A stretch of DNA of 64,000 nt, taken from assembly GCA_022495995.1 (NCBI GenBank), contig JAFEMH010000979.1, positions 434,001 through 498,000 on the forward strand, given 5' to 3'. The stretch's first letter is position 1, and each line of letters opens with the position of its first letter. The position numbers and the translations under genes were made by a program. The notes below the pieces were generated by a model. The model made no database searches and was not told the DNA's origin. It was given only the letters and a program-made list of their open reading frames with translations. The stretch comes from Adenophora triphylla var. japonica. Its lineage: Eukaryota > Streptophyta > Magnoliopsida > Asterales > Campanulaceae. Positions 31,982 through 44,792 of the stretch are shown here, piece by piece.

Positions 31982-33492
31982 CGTAAGTACCCCAACTGGA
32001 TCACACCCTTTCAAACACACTGGAAACACCGCACTCATCAACGCAGCCTCTCGATGACCTCTCACTCAAAACCCTCTCTAAACCCCCAACCAAACCAAGG
32101 GAGGAGCCTTCCTGGATAAAAAGGGACAAAGGACCTTTTTCGGGAATTTTCAGAAATCGAAAAGCACAATTAAGGTCCGTACGGACCTCTTTGTTATCAA
32201 TGATTACTAATCCCCTTAAAGTCCACAATATTCCCTCAAATCCCGGAAGAAATGATTACCCTTCACTTAGTTGGTCCGTACGGACCTCTTTGCATGCAAG
32301 ATGGTCCGTACGGACCTTATTGCGTGGGACATCATGATTTCGGTAATATTCCTCCATCATCACTGCATTCCTCAAATCGAGGAAATCCAAAATTTGGATA
32401 ACCAAGTGGAGGTCCGTACGGACCTCTTTGCACCGAAATCTACTATAAATAGAGGGCTCCCTCCTCATTTTCACACACCTCCCACTTCTCTCTTCCTCCC
32501 TAAGCCTTCCGGCTTCCCTTCTAAGTCCTTCCGAGGCATTCCCGGCCCGCCTCTGGATCCTTTCGAGGCCTTCCGAGCCCCTCGGTGCTCCGGCCTCCCC
32601 GAGCGCTCCCGAGACGCTCCCGCTGCCCCGAGGCACTCTCGAGGTACTTTGAGGCCCCTCGTGGTACTCCGAGGCCTCGCCGGTCTTTCCCACGGTGTCC
32701 CGGCTCTTTCCGAGTCAAACCAAAAACCACGCCGTCCGCCCGAGTGACTCGCCATCCCAACGCACGCCGAACTCTCGCCCGAGCATCCCACGATCAACCA
32801 TTCGCCCGAACGACCTCCAACATCAACTCACGCCGAAACTCGTCCGAACCGGCATCTCCGACAACCGATCACGCACGACTCGAAACACTATTCCGCAGAG
32901 CCTAAGCTTTGCAACCTCAACATCACAGCAAACTCTCCGTCACGCCGCGACAACCGGCATCTCCTGAAAGCATCCCGATCCTAACTCAACGCTATTCCGA
33001 CCTCAAACACCATTCCCTTCAATGAGGCTTATAAACCGACAGACACGAACCAACAAATGTGTAGGCTTCCTATCCTATTTCAATACATTTCCATACATAG
33101 CATACAATGTAGACATCCGACACAGCATGCATTTTTAAAAGCACACACACACACACACAACATTTAAAGATATTAGGGGTATCCGAAAGACTCGTTTACG
33201 AGGCTACTAGTGAGCTCTAATATTCTAATATTCTCTTCCCGAGGAGTCATCTCGACCTCCGAACTCAAAATCTCTATCACACAAAAACAAGCTTTAAAAT
33301 TATCTTTAAACCGATGCCCTTTTCAATGTTTTGGGCTTAATAAAAACGCGTGGCGACTCTACAAATGCAAAAAAAAGCCTAGACACCTACGATGCTAAAC
33401 GGAATACATGTCGGCGCGAAAGATGCCTGATCCGGGCGACTTGGCGACAATGCGAGATGCCTTTCGTTTGAGCCGGATCCCGGGTAATTTCA
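31982..33492 (+). repeat. 3' LTR of the Ogre-like element (1511 bp)
   Basis: It is co-linear with the 5' LTR: CGTAAGTACCCCAA at the start, four GGTCCGTACGGACC palindromes (32174, 32273, 32303, 32411), TATA at 32,444-32,451, the CT/CG-rich region, the (CA)n run near 33,145, and GGTAATTTCA at the end. It is about 100 bp longer than the 5' LTR, with many small indels between the two. Confidence 0.9.
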
Positions 33493-36400
33493 ACTCATGC
33501 ATTAACCGAGTGTATCATTCGTATGTGGATTCGAATTTCAACAAGTGCGCTAAAGCGTAAGATCTCCCCAACAACGGCTCTATGTCCCCCTCGCACTACG
33601 TTCTGAGCTTTCTTTTTTATAGCTCGATGCCTCGGTTGGGAGATCGCCCCTTCCAAGTACGCTTCATTTCTTCAATCCAACATGGAAAGGAGCGTAGGTG
33701 TCCTCATGCACAACGCACGTTTCCGACTTAGATGTGGGATTCTCAAAGTAAGAATTTCTTTTCATGCGGCTCGCCCTAAGCCGCGAGCTTTGAGAGTATG
33801 TCGACCAACCTATCATTTTTATCGATCAATCCTCCGAATTTCCCAAAACTCTAAGTCTTTTTGTCAATTCCTTCACCAAAGCTGTAATATTACCGAACAG
33901 TAGCTTAGCACCTCATATTCCCTCAAGAATCGACCTGGTAATGTATTCATCAGTAAAGCTAACAAGATTTGGCTGTCAACAATTTGGCATACTCGAGGGC
34001 TACTAAAGCTTCATACTCCGCCCCAATTGTTGGATGCATCAAACTTGAACCTCAATGACTCTTCATATACTGCCCTGCACTGCTCGATTTGAAAATCTCT
34101 CCACGACATTCTTTGTAGATTCATCCCGAGTAGACCTTTTAACAATCAAGACTTAAAGAAGTAACGAGCCGAATTGGAATGGATTCCTTAACTTTTTCGA
34201 GCTCATGATCGCTATCTTCCTTGTGAACGTTAGCTCGACCATAGAAATCTCGCCAAGGCTCGAGCTCTTCTAATGCCTTTCGAGGTCGATACCTAATGTC
34301 AAATTCAAGGAGAGCAATTGACCGAATCAGTAAACGACTCCGAACTCGTGTTGTGTAGAATTTTTCTCAAGGGCGATTCGAGCACCAATAGATGAGCTGT
34401 TTAACATCTTGCAGCCTTCCTTGAAGCTCGAACTGGGCATAGGCGACTTCTCCGCATGGAGATATCTCGCCCTCAAGTTGGAGGGAGATTGTTAACATAG
34501 TACACGGAGTTTTTAAGCCTCTTCCTCTTGTGTAGCACCGGCTTTTGCAACCGTTTGTCTCCTGTGAGAGCTGATACACGAACAAAGTCTCTCCAATTGT
34601 CGGGCTTCTAACACGAGGAGGATGGAGGCATCCTTAAGCCGTCCAACGATACGACATGCCGTCCATTCAAAATTTTTCGTCCCTGCAAAGCTTCACGGGA
34701 GAGATTTCCGCCAATCGCTAATGAAACGACCGAGGTGTGCCACTCCTACTATTAAGTCGCCGTGCATCTCCTTTACGATGTACTTGTGGGCTCCTTCATG
34801 TCGACTAGAGCCTTGATCTTTTCCTCGGATTAGCTATCTATTCCTTGCACGACACCATAAATCCAAGTGAACTTTATGCTACCCCAAACACACATTTCTT
34901 TCATGTCGTTGCTCGCAGATCCGGGCGAACGTTTCTTTAGATCAACCACGTGACGTCCGGTCTTTTGTTTTGATGACCATGTCCGACATAGGCTTGTATG
35001 TTTCGCATACTGAAGCAAAGATATGCATTCATCATACGTTGATAGTCACTTCCCGCATTCTTTAACTCAAATGGCATCAACTAGAAAACCAGATGCTCCA
35101 GCCGTTTGGAAAGCCGTCGTGTCATCCTTATGCATATTTGATTTGATGGTAGCTCGAATAGGCATCTAGAAATCCGATGGATAAGAATGGAATCAACGAG
35201 CTTGTCAATTCTAAAGAGAGGATAGCCGTCTTGAAAGGCTTGAGGATCGAAGTCGACTGCACATTCTCCATTTGTACACCGACTTCTTCACCATGACCAC
35301 TGGGATAACCAGGTTGTATGTGTGGCCTCTTTGATTATACCGCACCTAAAAAAAGTTTTTGTACCTTCGAGTTTTATAGCCTCCTCTAACGTTTAGCTTC
35401 TCACTGGGCGTCAGCTCATGGCCAAGATGTCACCTGGCCCACGGTATCAACGACCTCTGATCCCCTTCATATCTTCTACTCACCATGCTAAGAATTCATT
35501 GCTTTGAGTCGCTCAGACACCCTAACCTTTCTTCGTAGTGACAATTGCTTTCCAATCTCGAATTTTCTTCGGGATGCTGAAATCTAGGAATCACCGCTTC
35601 CAACTCATCAATGTATCCAAATCTGACTATCTTTAAATTGTAGGGTTTCAATGATGATCTCTAACCCTCTCGTCATCGTATTCTCAAGCGGAGAGCTCTC
35701 CAAATCTCATCATCTCATCCAGAATTTTCTCTTCAAAATCTCACACACGGCCCCCTTATTATCGATCTCGAGGCATAGCTTGCCTACGGAGACTCTACCT
35801 AACCAAAACTTATCCGGATCGCTCGGAGTGACGTGCTTCCTCAATCATGATCTCTTCATGAGCATAAATGTTTCTCACGATAGTGATTGTAGATAGTCGA
35901 GTAGTTTACAGAATCACATTAAGATGATTGCATAGTATCCTTCAAATAGCTCAATCTCCGGCTCCCTCTTTCTCTCCCAAAGGACGTGATCAAGGTACGC
36001 AAGCCGTGCTCTCACCGACTCCACCGTGTATGTGGAAATTTAACTAATTAAGGCCACCATTCCAAGTGCGACTGAAGTGATCAAGTATAGGAAGATTTAT
36101 GCTCACATCAATAAATAATTCTTTACCTTGGAAACGACCTTGTAGTATCGGCCTACTTCCGACGTCTAGCACGATCTCGTCCCTCGGCATCGAAGGCTGG
36201 TGAAGCCTTCCAATCTCGCCATCATACCTTTCGAGATGCTCAATTGAGAGACCCATTTCCCAAAATGTTTTAAAGCAATATCTCTTGCAGCCCCGTGCCA
36301 ACTAAGAGTTTATGTAATCCATCAATGAGTCCCGGGATGACGAACTTTCTAGCCGTCATATTAGTTGCTACTTGGGATAAAAGCTACCGTCATCATCCCC

Positions 36401-36522
36401 GACGTGGCTCAAGTGCACATTAGTGCTTTTGATTTTAAAATCTTATGTTTGAGCTGACTTTTGTCGGTATTGTCGCTTGAATGACGCCCAAATTATCCTA
36501 GTGCCTTGGCTCTAGATGTCCA
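33493..36522 (-). mobile_element. Decayed Tat-lineage remnant (RNase H, RT, protease), minus strand
   Basis: On the minus strand the protease-to-linker piece 36,301-36,044 (FKTFWEMGLSIEHLERYDG) matches the protease region of Tat element 1 at about 10,990. RT traces follow at about 35,400-34,990: IDKLVDSI, a DAYSSYHQI-like piece and MPFELKNAGSDYQR. An RNase-H-like EYEALVALEYAK lies near 34,000. Frames are broken throughout. No LTR of this element is seen. It is bounded by the Ogre-like 3' LTR on one side and the copia LTR on the other. Confidence 0.7.
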
Positions 36523-37868
36523 TGCTGGGTTTTACGGGTCCATGCGCAGCCGAATTAAGCATTAAAAACATAAAACCCAAGAAGCCCTAGGATCCGTTCT
36601 ATACAATTAATTTGAATACCTATGAGATAGAATTAAACCAACCTTGAAACGCTTCCGTTTCCGAGCTATCGAACGATTTGATTATGTGATATCGAATCAC
36701 AAACTTCGTTCTTCAACTTGCTTGAACTCTGTGCCTTGATCGATGAACGAGCGAAGACCCTCTTTCGGTATCCACACTCAATGAATTCAAGAACAACTTC
36801 GATGATTGCTAGATCTAAACCTTGAAGAATATTGAGAGTATTTAATTATGAATTTTGCTTGAGAAAATTTCGGCCGACCTTTAGGTCCGATTTAACCCTG
36901 TATTTATACTACAATAGAGAATACCTCTCCTAATCGTATTAGGAGAGACGCAGTAAACCGCGCATCGGTGGCCTATTATGTCACGCGGTATATTAAGCCA
37001 CGCTTAATATGTCGCGCGGTATATAGCCGATACGTAAACTCTCAACTATTCTTCCTCCTAGCTTAACCAATTCATTCTAGCTGTGTGACCCAATAGGATT
37101 ACATTATGTTGCAATGAGTTCTATCATATCGAACCTCATAAGACATAAGCGGACTCTAGCAAGCCATTATGTCTACCCAAATAATGTAACGTAAGAGTTC
37201 ACGTTTCCAACGGTGTACTTCCATTTATCCCTTTGTCTCACGATGTTATATTGAACACAAGTCATGGTCCTTGCCAACTTGTTATTGTTCAATGCTTTCT
37301 CGATTCTTGAGTATAATGATAATTCCAATCACATCGGGTACGGCCATTCACTTTCATCATTATCACTCATCGAGGGCCCAAGCATAACATCTCTCTTCCG
37401 AGGGACAAATTCCTTCTTGACTTATCATCCTTCCCATCATGAATCCGATCATGCCAATGATAGTCTTTATAGATATCGTGTTAAGATATCGTTTGACTAA
37501 AATCAAACATGACTTTCATCATATGTAAGGTTACGATAATCTTAGGTCTAGGAAATAAATGAAGTAACCGTATGAGATTTAGGTATGACATTTGACCATT
37601 ACATAAATCTCATGCGGTCATGTCCAAATACTTGTTCTCTAACAAGTACCCATAATTTCAATGTGCATCTTCTTATGCATATAATCATCACATGATTATC
37701 CATCGACAATTATACTAATTTATTCCTCTTAATAATTAGGGACAGAGATTATTATAAACAAATATACAAAAACATATAATAATCAAATAATAAAACATCT
37801 CATATAATAATAAATAATGTCAACACATAAGTCTATCAATCATAAGGCCTAGTGGCATAACACCAACA
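36523..37868 (-). repeat. 3' LTR of the copia element (1346 bp)
   Basis: On the minus strand it begins TGTTGGTGTTATGCC and ends GTAAAACCCAGCA (one substitution from the other LTR's CCCAACA). It contains two TATGTCGCGCGGTATAT-like motifs (one TATGTCACGCGG) near 36,980-37,025. Confidence 0.9.
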
Positions 37869-37885
37869 GCCTCCCACTCGCACTA
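37869..37885 (-). promoter_or_regulatory. Polypurine tract of the copia element
   Basis: On the minus strand GCGAGTGGGAGGCTG runs directly into the 3' LTR. It matches the AGTGGGAGATTG-type tract common in plant copia elements. Confidence 0.75.
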
Positions 37886-37961
37886 GGCCCAATCTACCAC
37901 GTATCGAATACCCATGGACCTAACATGACCATCATGTTTAGCTTGCAGTAGAGAGCCTTAG

Positions 37962-40663
37962 TTAGCGGGTCCGCCACGTTGTCACAAAGTCGTGTCTACT
38001 CGCATATCTTAACGTCTTCCCTTTCACATATCTCACTCTGATAATGTGGAAACGTCGAAGTATGTGTTTGGATCTCTCGTGTGATCTTGGTTCCTTTGCT
38101 TGTGCAATGGCACCATTGTTATCACAAGAAAGTTCAATAGGGTCTTTGATGCTTCGAACGACTTCCAAATCACTAATGAACTTCTTGATCCAAACCGCTT
38201 CCTTAGCTGCACGGATGCCGCTATGTACTCGCCTTCGGTTGTAGAATCGCCGACGGTACTTTGCTTGGAACTTTTCCAACTCACAGCTGCCTCCATTAAG
38301 CGTAAACAAAAATCCAGATCGCGATTCGAATCATCTTTGTCGGTTTGGAAGCTAGCATCTCGTGTAGCCTTTTACTACAAGATCTTCTTCCATTCCTCCA
38401 AAGACCAAGAATACATCCTTAGTTCTTCGTAAGTACTTAAGGATATTCTTGATCGCTATCCAATGTGGTTCGCCAGATCCGGGATTGGTACCTACTGTCA
38501 TGCTTAGAGCACACGAGATACTCCGTCTAGTACATAACATAAAGCATACATGATAGATCCAATTGCCGAAGCATATGGAATACCATTCATTCTCTTTCAC
38601 TCATCATTAGTCTTAGGACTTTGATTCTTGCTAAGAGATATACCATGCAACATTGGCAAGTTTCCTCTTTTAGAATTTTCCATTTGGAATCTTCTAAGGA
38701 CTTTGTCAATGTAAGTATTTTGACTTAAACCAATCATCCTCTTAGATCTATCTCTATAAATCTTGGATACCAAGGATATATGCGGCTTCGCCCATATCTT
38801 TCATTGAAAAGCACTTTCCCAACCAAGACTTGACAGCCCTAAATAAGGCAGAACGTCATTTCCAATGAGTAAGATATCGTCGACATACAACACTAAAAAT
38901 AGTGCTACGCTCCCACTAATTTTCTTGTATACACAAGGTTCATCTTCGTTCTTGATAAAGCCAAACTCCTTGATTGCTTCATCAAAACGTAGATTCCAAC
39001 TCCTTGAAGCTTGCTTCAATCCATAAATGGATTTCGCAACTTACACACCTTGTTAGGAATTTTCTGGATCGACAAAACCTTCTGGGTTGTATCATGTATA
39101 CATCCTCAAGTAACTTCCCATTAAGGAAAGCCGTTTTGACATCCATTTGCCATATCTCATAGTCATAATATGCGGCTATGGCAAGTAAAATTCTAATAGA
39201 CTTAAGCATAGCTACAAAGTGAAAGGTTTCATCATAGTCAACGCCATGAGTCTGCCTATATCCCTTAGCTACTAGCCTAGCCTTATAGGTGTGCACCTTC
39301 CCATCCATGTCGGTCTTCTTCTTGAAAATCCATTTGCACCCTATGGTTTTTACACCTTCGGGTGGATCAATCAAGTTCCAAACTTGATTATCATCCATGG
39401 ATTGTAATTCGGACTTCATGGCTTCTTGCCATTTTTCCGAATCCGGAGCGGACATCGCTTCTTGATAGCAAGTGGGTTCATCGTTTTCGATTAACTCCAC
39501 TTCATCACTTTCCGTAACGAGAAATCCATATCTCTCGGGTTCGGATCGTGACCTACCACTTCGGCGAGGAACTTGTGCATCTTGAACCGGTTCCATAACG
39601 GTTTGTGAACTTGGTTCAGTTTCTACCATTGGTTCAATGTTGTTTTCGGGTTCTCGAACTTCTTCGAGATCTATTTTACTCCCACTGGTTCCTTTGCGAA
39701 GAAACTCCTTTTCTAAGAAAGTACCATTTCGAGCAACAAACACTTTGTTCTCGTTTCGGTTGTAGAAATAGTATCCTTTGGTTTCCTTAGGATATCCCAC
39801 AAAAACACATTTATCAGATTTAGGTGCTAGCTTGTCAGAAGTTAACTTCTTGACATATGCATCGCAACCCCAAATCTTCATGAAAGACAAACTAGGTTTT
39901 CTTCCATGCCACATCTCATATGGGGTCTTTTGAACCGATTTGGTAGGAACTCTGTTTATAGTGAAAGCAGCAGTTTCTAGTGCATGTCCCCAAAAGGATA
40001 AAGGAAGCTCAACTTGACTCATCATAGAACGAACTACGTCCCAACAAAGTTCTATTCCTCCTTTCGTACACACCATTCCATTGTGGTGTTCCGTGTGGAG
40101 AGAGTTCGGAAACGATTCCACAACTCTTAAGATGATCAAGCCAAATTCTTGGCTCAAATATTCACCACCTCGATCGGATCGAAGTACCTTAATAGTTTTG
40201 CCAAGTTGATTTTGCACCTCATTTTGAAATATTCTAAATATCTCAAACGATTCACTTTTATGTTTCATTAGATAAACATATCCAAATCTACTATAATCAT
40301 CGGTGAATGTTATGAAGTACCGAAAACCTCCCCTAGCATCGCTACTCCTAGGCCCACATACATCGGTATATATGAGTCCTAATAAGTCGCCCGCCCTTTC
40401 ACCAGTTTTGGTAAATGGGTCCTTGGTCATCTTGCCAAGTAAACAAGATTCGCATGTCTCATATGATTCATAATCATGTGAGTCCAAAATCCATCTTTAT
40501 GGAGTTTAGAAATGCGTTTCTCGTTTATGTGGCCAAGACGACAATGCCATAAGTAAGTGTGGTTTACATCATTGGGTTTAGATCTCTTGTTAATGTTATA
40601 GACATCATTATCACGATTTTCAATATCAAGAACATAAAGGCCATTGAATGAAACAAATAGCAA
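37962..40663 (-). pseudogene. Copia integrase, RT and RNase H
   Basis: The main open stretch 40,487-38,982 (501 codons) begins with the integrase zinc region end (CESCLLGKMTKDPF), then the core (DVCGPRSS, ITFTDDYSRFGYVYL, LRSDRGGEYLSQEF). The GNGVAERMNRT-like block is damaged. RT follows: WIFKKKTDMDGKVHTYKARL, DETFHFVAMLKSIR, QMDVKTAFLNG. The next piece, 39,019-38,801, carries the catalytic LVLYVDDILLIGND. RNase H pieces 38,600-37,962 contain KSSKQSTVGDSTTEGEYIAA. Frameshifts lie near 39,030, 38,800 and 38,350-38,290. YVDD and the integrase D residues are intact, but the polyprotein as written is not continuous. Confidence 0.9.
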
Positions 40664-41862
40664 TAATGCATATCACTCTTGTAAATAGAAAATTTCTTAT
40701 CACATATAAGAAAATTAAAACCTTCATTATCCAAACATGAAATCGAAATAATATTCCTACTTAAAGCCGGAACGTAATAACAATTGTTCAAAACAAGTAT
40801 TAGCCCACTAGGTAAAGTAACTTCATAAGTTCCTACGGCTAATGCGGCAACTCTTGCTCCATTCCCCACACGTAGGTCCACTTCACCTTCCTTAAGCATC
40901 CTTCGTTCTTTAGACCCTACACATTTAAACAAATGTGAGTTCCACATCCGTATCCAATACCCAAGAACTAGAAGTAGATAGGAATATATCTATAACAAAG
41001 ATACTGAAAGTTGAAGCAACTCCTTTGCTCTTCTTCAAGTGCTTCCTTGTATTTTGCGCAGCTTCTCCTCCAATGTCCAATCTCATTGCAATGGAAGCAG
41101 ATTGCGTCCTCTTGGGACTTAGGCTTAGCCTCTTTAGGCTTGGAAGCCTCTTTGGGCTTGGCAACCTTTGCCTTAGGATTAGCAACCTTTGCTTTTCCTT
41201 TACCCTTGAACCCTTTTCCCTTGTTAACCATTAGCACTTGATCGGTTTTCTTCTCGACAATATCGGGTTTCCGCAGTAGTCAACATTTGAACTAACTCGG
41301 AAAGGTTTCTATTCATTCCACCCATGTTATAGTGCATTATGAAATGACTAAAACTTTTAGGTAATGAATTCAATATTATGTCGGTAGCCAACTCTTGGCT
41401 AATTGGAAAACCGAGCCTTTCAAGATGCTCAATGTGGCCCTTTAACTTGAGAGCATGGGGACCAACAGCCTTGTCCTTCACTCATCTTGCATGAGGTCAA
41501 GGCCGCAACCGTGTTGTACCTTTCTTGCCTAGCTTGAATTTGGAACATTTCCATCGCCCGATTGTTTAAGTCGACCGTCCCTAAGTGCTCAAGATTCTTC
41601 AAGACTCTTGCACATGGCGGAGAGCATAAGGCAACTAACATCTCGTAGTCACGCTTGTGCTTCGTATATTGTTCCCTTATTGCCCTAGCAAGATTGGCGC
41701 AGAGTTCGTGTGGAATAGGTTCGAGAGAACGTACAGTTTCTCCTCTTGTTTGAGAACAATTCTCAAACTACGGATCCAATCCATATAGTTTGTACCATTC
41801 TCTTCCAACTTTTCCTTCTCAAGGACGGATCGCAGTGAAAAGTGATTATTGTTTGATGCCAT
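40564..41862 (-). pseudogene. Copia gag and protease
   Basis: It starts at the ATG at 41,862 (MASNNNHFSLRSVLEKEKLE). The gag body includes NYMDWIRSLRIVLKQEEK and TDIILNSLPKSFSHFIMHYN. A basic linker with PK repeats leads to the zinc knuckle CFHCNEIGHWRRSC near 41,085. The protease site is degenerate (SWVLDTDVELTF near 40,950, where DTG would be expected), and VPALSRNIISIS lies downstream. Frameshifts near 41,690, 41,480, 41,270 and 40,945. Confidence 0.85.
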
Positions 41863-43359
41863 TTATTCTACAAAAAGATATACATAAAATATGAACACAT
41901 ATAAGTAAACATATCATATGAGAAGTATAGTGCATTTTAAATAAATGCTCCCACTAAATTATACACCTTCAAATGCAAATAAGCATAATATACATTTAAT
42001 GGGCTAAGATCCAACTTTAATTCAATTTCAAGTTTGCTATGGCAAACCGCTCAAAATTAAATTAATTAGGTAGAAAACATCAATCATATCACATATATGA
42101 TTCTTAGATCTTTTATGAGATCAATTCAAGACATCATATGTCTAGGCATATTTTAATCTCATCTTATGCCTTGGGTCCAAAACCATTTTGATAACCCAAT
42201 TAAGTTCATTCACTTTAAAACGTATAGGAACCACCATTTCCTCATCTTGCTCGCATTCGAATAGAATCAAAGCACCTTGCTATGGCAAGCCCACCCAAAA
42301 CTATCCGAATGGTCTCAAGTGTTTTTAATCATGAATTGGCATAAAGAACTTAAAAGTTAAATGAAGGTTCTTTAAAGGTAGATTATAAGCATGTCAGAAA
42401 GATAGTCAAAATCATGCACCAGGTAAGTTCCCAGGAAGATAGGTGAGCCACAAGGACTTCTTAAGTACCAACTCTTCCTTTGACAGAACTCTCCTAGACA
42501 TGCATAATTAGAAATCAACTCTGATTAGGCAACATAATCCCTACCTTTTATAAACAATCAGTTTCCTTTTAAATTTCGCGTATTTATGACTTGTTTCCAT
42601 AAACAATCATAAGATCCAAAATTTACAATGTCTAAATCTAAACATATTAGGAAACTAAATATCATGTTTCAACTAAACATCTAATTAAAAAAAATATATA
42701 TATTCTTAACATGTAAGAACAAATAAAACATGCATCGCAATAATTATTAAAATCATATTTTAATCAATTAATCATGCATATCAATGAATCAATCTAGCAT
42801 GGACTTATAAACTCAATTTTATAACATCCAGATTTTCATATACATTGCAATAATTATTAAAATCATATTTTAATCAATTAATCATGTATATCAATGAATC
42901 AATCTATCGCGGACTTATAAACTCAATTTTATAACATTTAGATTTTCATATCAACATATCGATTGTAAACACAATCACGTAATAGCGTAAAAATTGAACA
43001 AGCCCGATTCTCGCCAGCTTTGGCTTATTATGTCGCGTGACAAACATCGGCCCGAGAGCTTGATATGTCGCGCGACCTAACAATAAAGGCTAACCCGAAT
43101 TCCACATGGCTCAATATGTCGCGCGCACCAAAGTAGCCAGGTTACAGGAATTTCCGATTCGAACCAATACAGATTACATGTAATTAAATCACGTAAAACA
43201 TCCTTTTTACAGATTTAATTCAAGATAATTCGAAAACGATTTTCACATTGTTTCACATAAACAATTAAAAATTCTATCGCAAACAAAACATGCAATAAGC
43301 ATATAAACAATTTATATCTTAAATCTAGCATGTTAATTCAAACTTAATCATACGAACGG
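41863..43359 (-). other. Leader of the copia element, with a 110-bp tandem duplication
   Basis: There is a 1.5-kb non-coding AT-rich stretch between the PBS and the gag start. Units 42,737-42,846 and 42,847-42,956 are near-identical direct copies (GCAATAATTATTAAAATC start). Three TATGTCGCGYG-type motifs lie at about 43,027-43,130. Confidence 0.8.
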
Positions 43360-43373
43360 GGCTCTGATACCAC
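43360..43373 (-). promoter_or_regulatory. Primer-binding site of the copia element, tRNA-Met type
   Basis: On the minus strand GTGGTATCAGAGCC follows the LTR end directly. Confidence 0.9.
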
Positions 43374-44731
43374 TGTTGGGTTTTACGGGTCCATGCGCAA
43401 TGAATTAAGCATTAAAAACATAAAACCCAAGAAGCCCTAGGATCCGTTCTATACAATTAATTTGAATACCTATGAGATAGAATTAAACCAACCTTGAAAC
43501 GCTTTCCGGTCTTGAGCTATCGAACGATTTGATTATGTGATATCGAATCACAAACTTCGTTCTTCAACTTGCTTGAACTCTAGGCCTTGATCGATGAACG
43601 AGCGAAGACCCTCTTTCGGTATCCACACCTTTGAATGAATTCAAGAACAACTTCTTGATGATTGCTAGATCTAAACCTTGAAGAATATTGAGAGTATTTA
43701 ATTATGAATTTTGCTTGAAAAAATTTCTATTGACCTTTTAGGTCCGGATGTAACCTTGTATTTATACTACAATAGTAGGAATACCTCTCCTAATCGTATT
43801 AGGAGAGACAGTGTCAATCAAACCGCGTGCGGCCTATTATGTCGCGCGGTATATTAAGCCATTGGCTTAATATGTCGCGCGGTATATATAGCCGATACAA
43901 AACTCTCAACTATTCTTCCTCCGGTTTAACCAATTCATTCTAGTTGTGTGTGACCCAATAGGATTACATTATGTTGGCAATGAGTTCGATCATATCGAAC
44001 CTCATAAGACATAAGCGGACTCTAGCAAGCCATTATGTCTACCCAAATAATGTAACGTAAGAGTTCACGTTTCCAACGGTGTACTTCCATTTATCCCTTT
44101 GTCTCACGATGTTATATTGAACACAAGTCATGGTCCTTGTCAACTTGTTATTGTTCAATGCTTTCTCGATTCTTGAGTATAATGATAATTCCAATCACAT
44201 TGGGGTACGGCCATACACTTTCATCATTATCACTCATCGAGGGGCCCAAGCATAACATCTCTCTTCCGAGGGACAAATTCCTTCTTGACTTATCATCCTT
44301 CCCATCATGAATCTGATCATGCCAATGATAGTCTTTATAGATATCGTGTTAAGATATCGTTTGACTAAAATCAAACATGACTTTCATCATATGTAAGGTT
44401 ACGATAATCTTAGGTCTAGGAAATAAATGAAGTAACCGTATGAGATTTAGGTATGACATTTGACCATTACATAAATCTCATGCGGGTCATGTCCAGTCAC
44501 TTGTTCTCTAACAAGTACCCATAATTTCAATGTGCATCTCTTATGCATATAATCATCACATGATTATCCATTGACAATTATACTAATTTATTCTCTTAAT
44601 AATTAGGGACAGAGATTATTATAAACAAATATACAAAACATATAATAATCAAATAATAAACATCTCATATAATAATAAATAATGTCAACACATAAGTCTA
44701 TCAATCATAGGCCTAGGGCATAACACCAACA
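43374..44731 (-). repeat. 5' LTR of the copia element (1358 bp)
   Basis: It has the same ends as the 3' LTR (TGTTGG...CCAACA on the minus strand) and is co-linear with it. Two TATGTCGCGCGG motifs lie near 43,840-43,880. Differences from the other LTR are mostly one- to three-base indels near CG, CTG and CAG. Confidence 0.9.
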
Positions 44732-44792
44732 CTATCATCCTCCGGTAAAGAAGCATGCGAGAACCTGTTGATTCCAAACAAAACATTATAAT

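Larger units (their letters stand above)
15865..33492 (+). mobile_element. Ogre-like Tat-lineage retrotransposon, 17.6 kb, lacking RT-RNase H
   Basis: Two LTRs (15865-17276 and 31982-33492), a PBS after the first and a polypurine tract before the second define the element. The internal order is leader, gag, protease, a short non-coding stretch, integrase, then an 8.4-kb 3' region with antisense coding signals and minisatellites. Large size, a DNGSA protease motif and long accessory 3' regions are known for Tat-lineage Ogre, Retand and Grande elements. No matching 5-bp target duplication is seen: GGTTG at the left, ACTCA at the right. The two flanks also belong to different elements. Confidence 0.85.
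36523..44731 (-). mobile_element. Ty1/copia retrotransposon, near complete, minus strand
   Basis: 3' LTR 36523-37868, polypurine tract, RNase H, RT, integrase, protease and gag in reverse order, leader, tRNA-Met PBS and 5' LTR 43374-44731. The domain order PR-IN-RT-RH is that of Ty1/copia. No target duplication is evident: GTCCA at the left, CTATC at the right. A Tork-type lineage is possible but not established. Confidence 0.9.

Noticed and set aside
38044..38432. Plus-strand ORFs over the copia RNase H region
   Set aside because: The minus strand carries clear RNase H and RT motifs there; the plus-strand frames are shadows.
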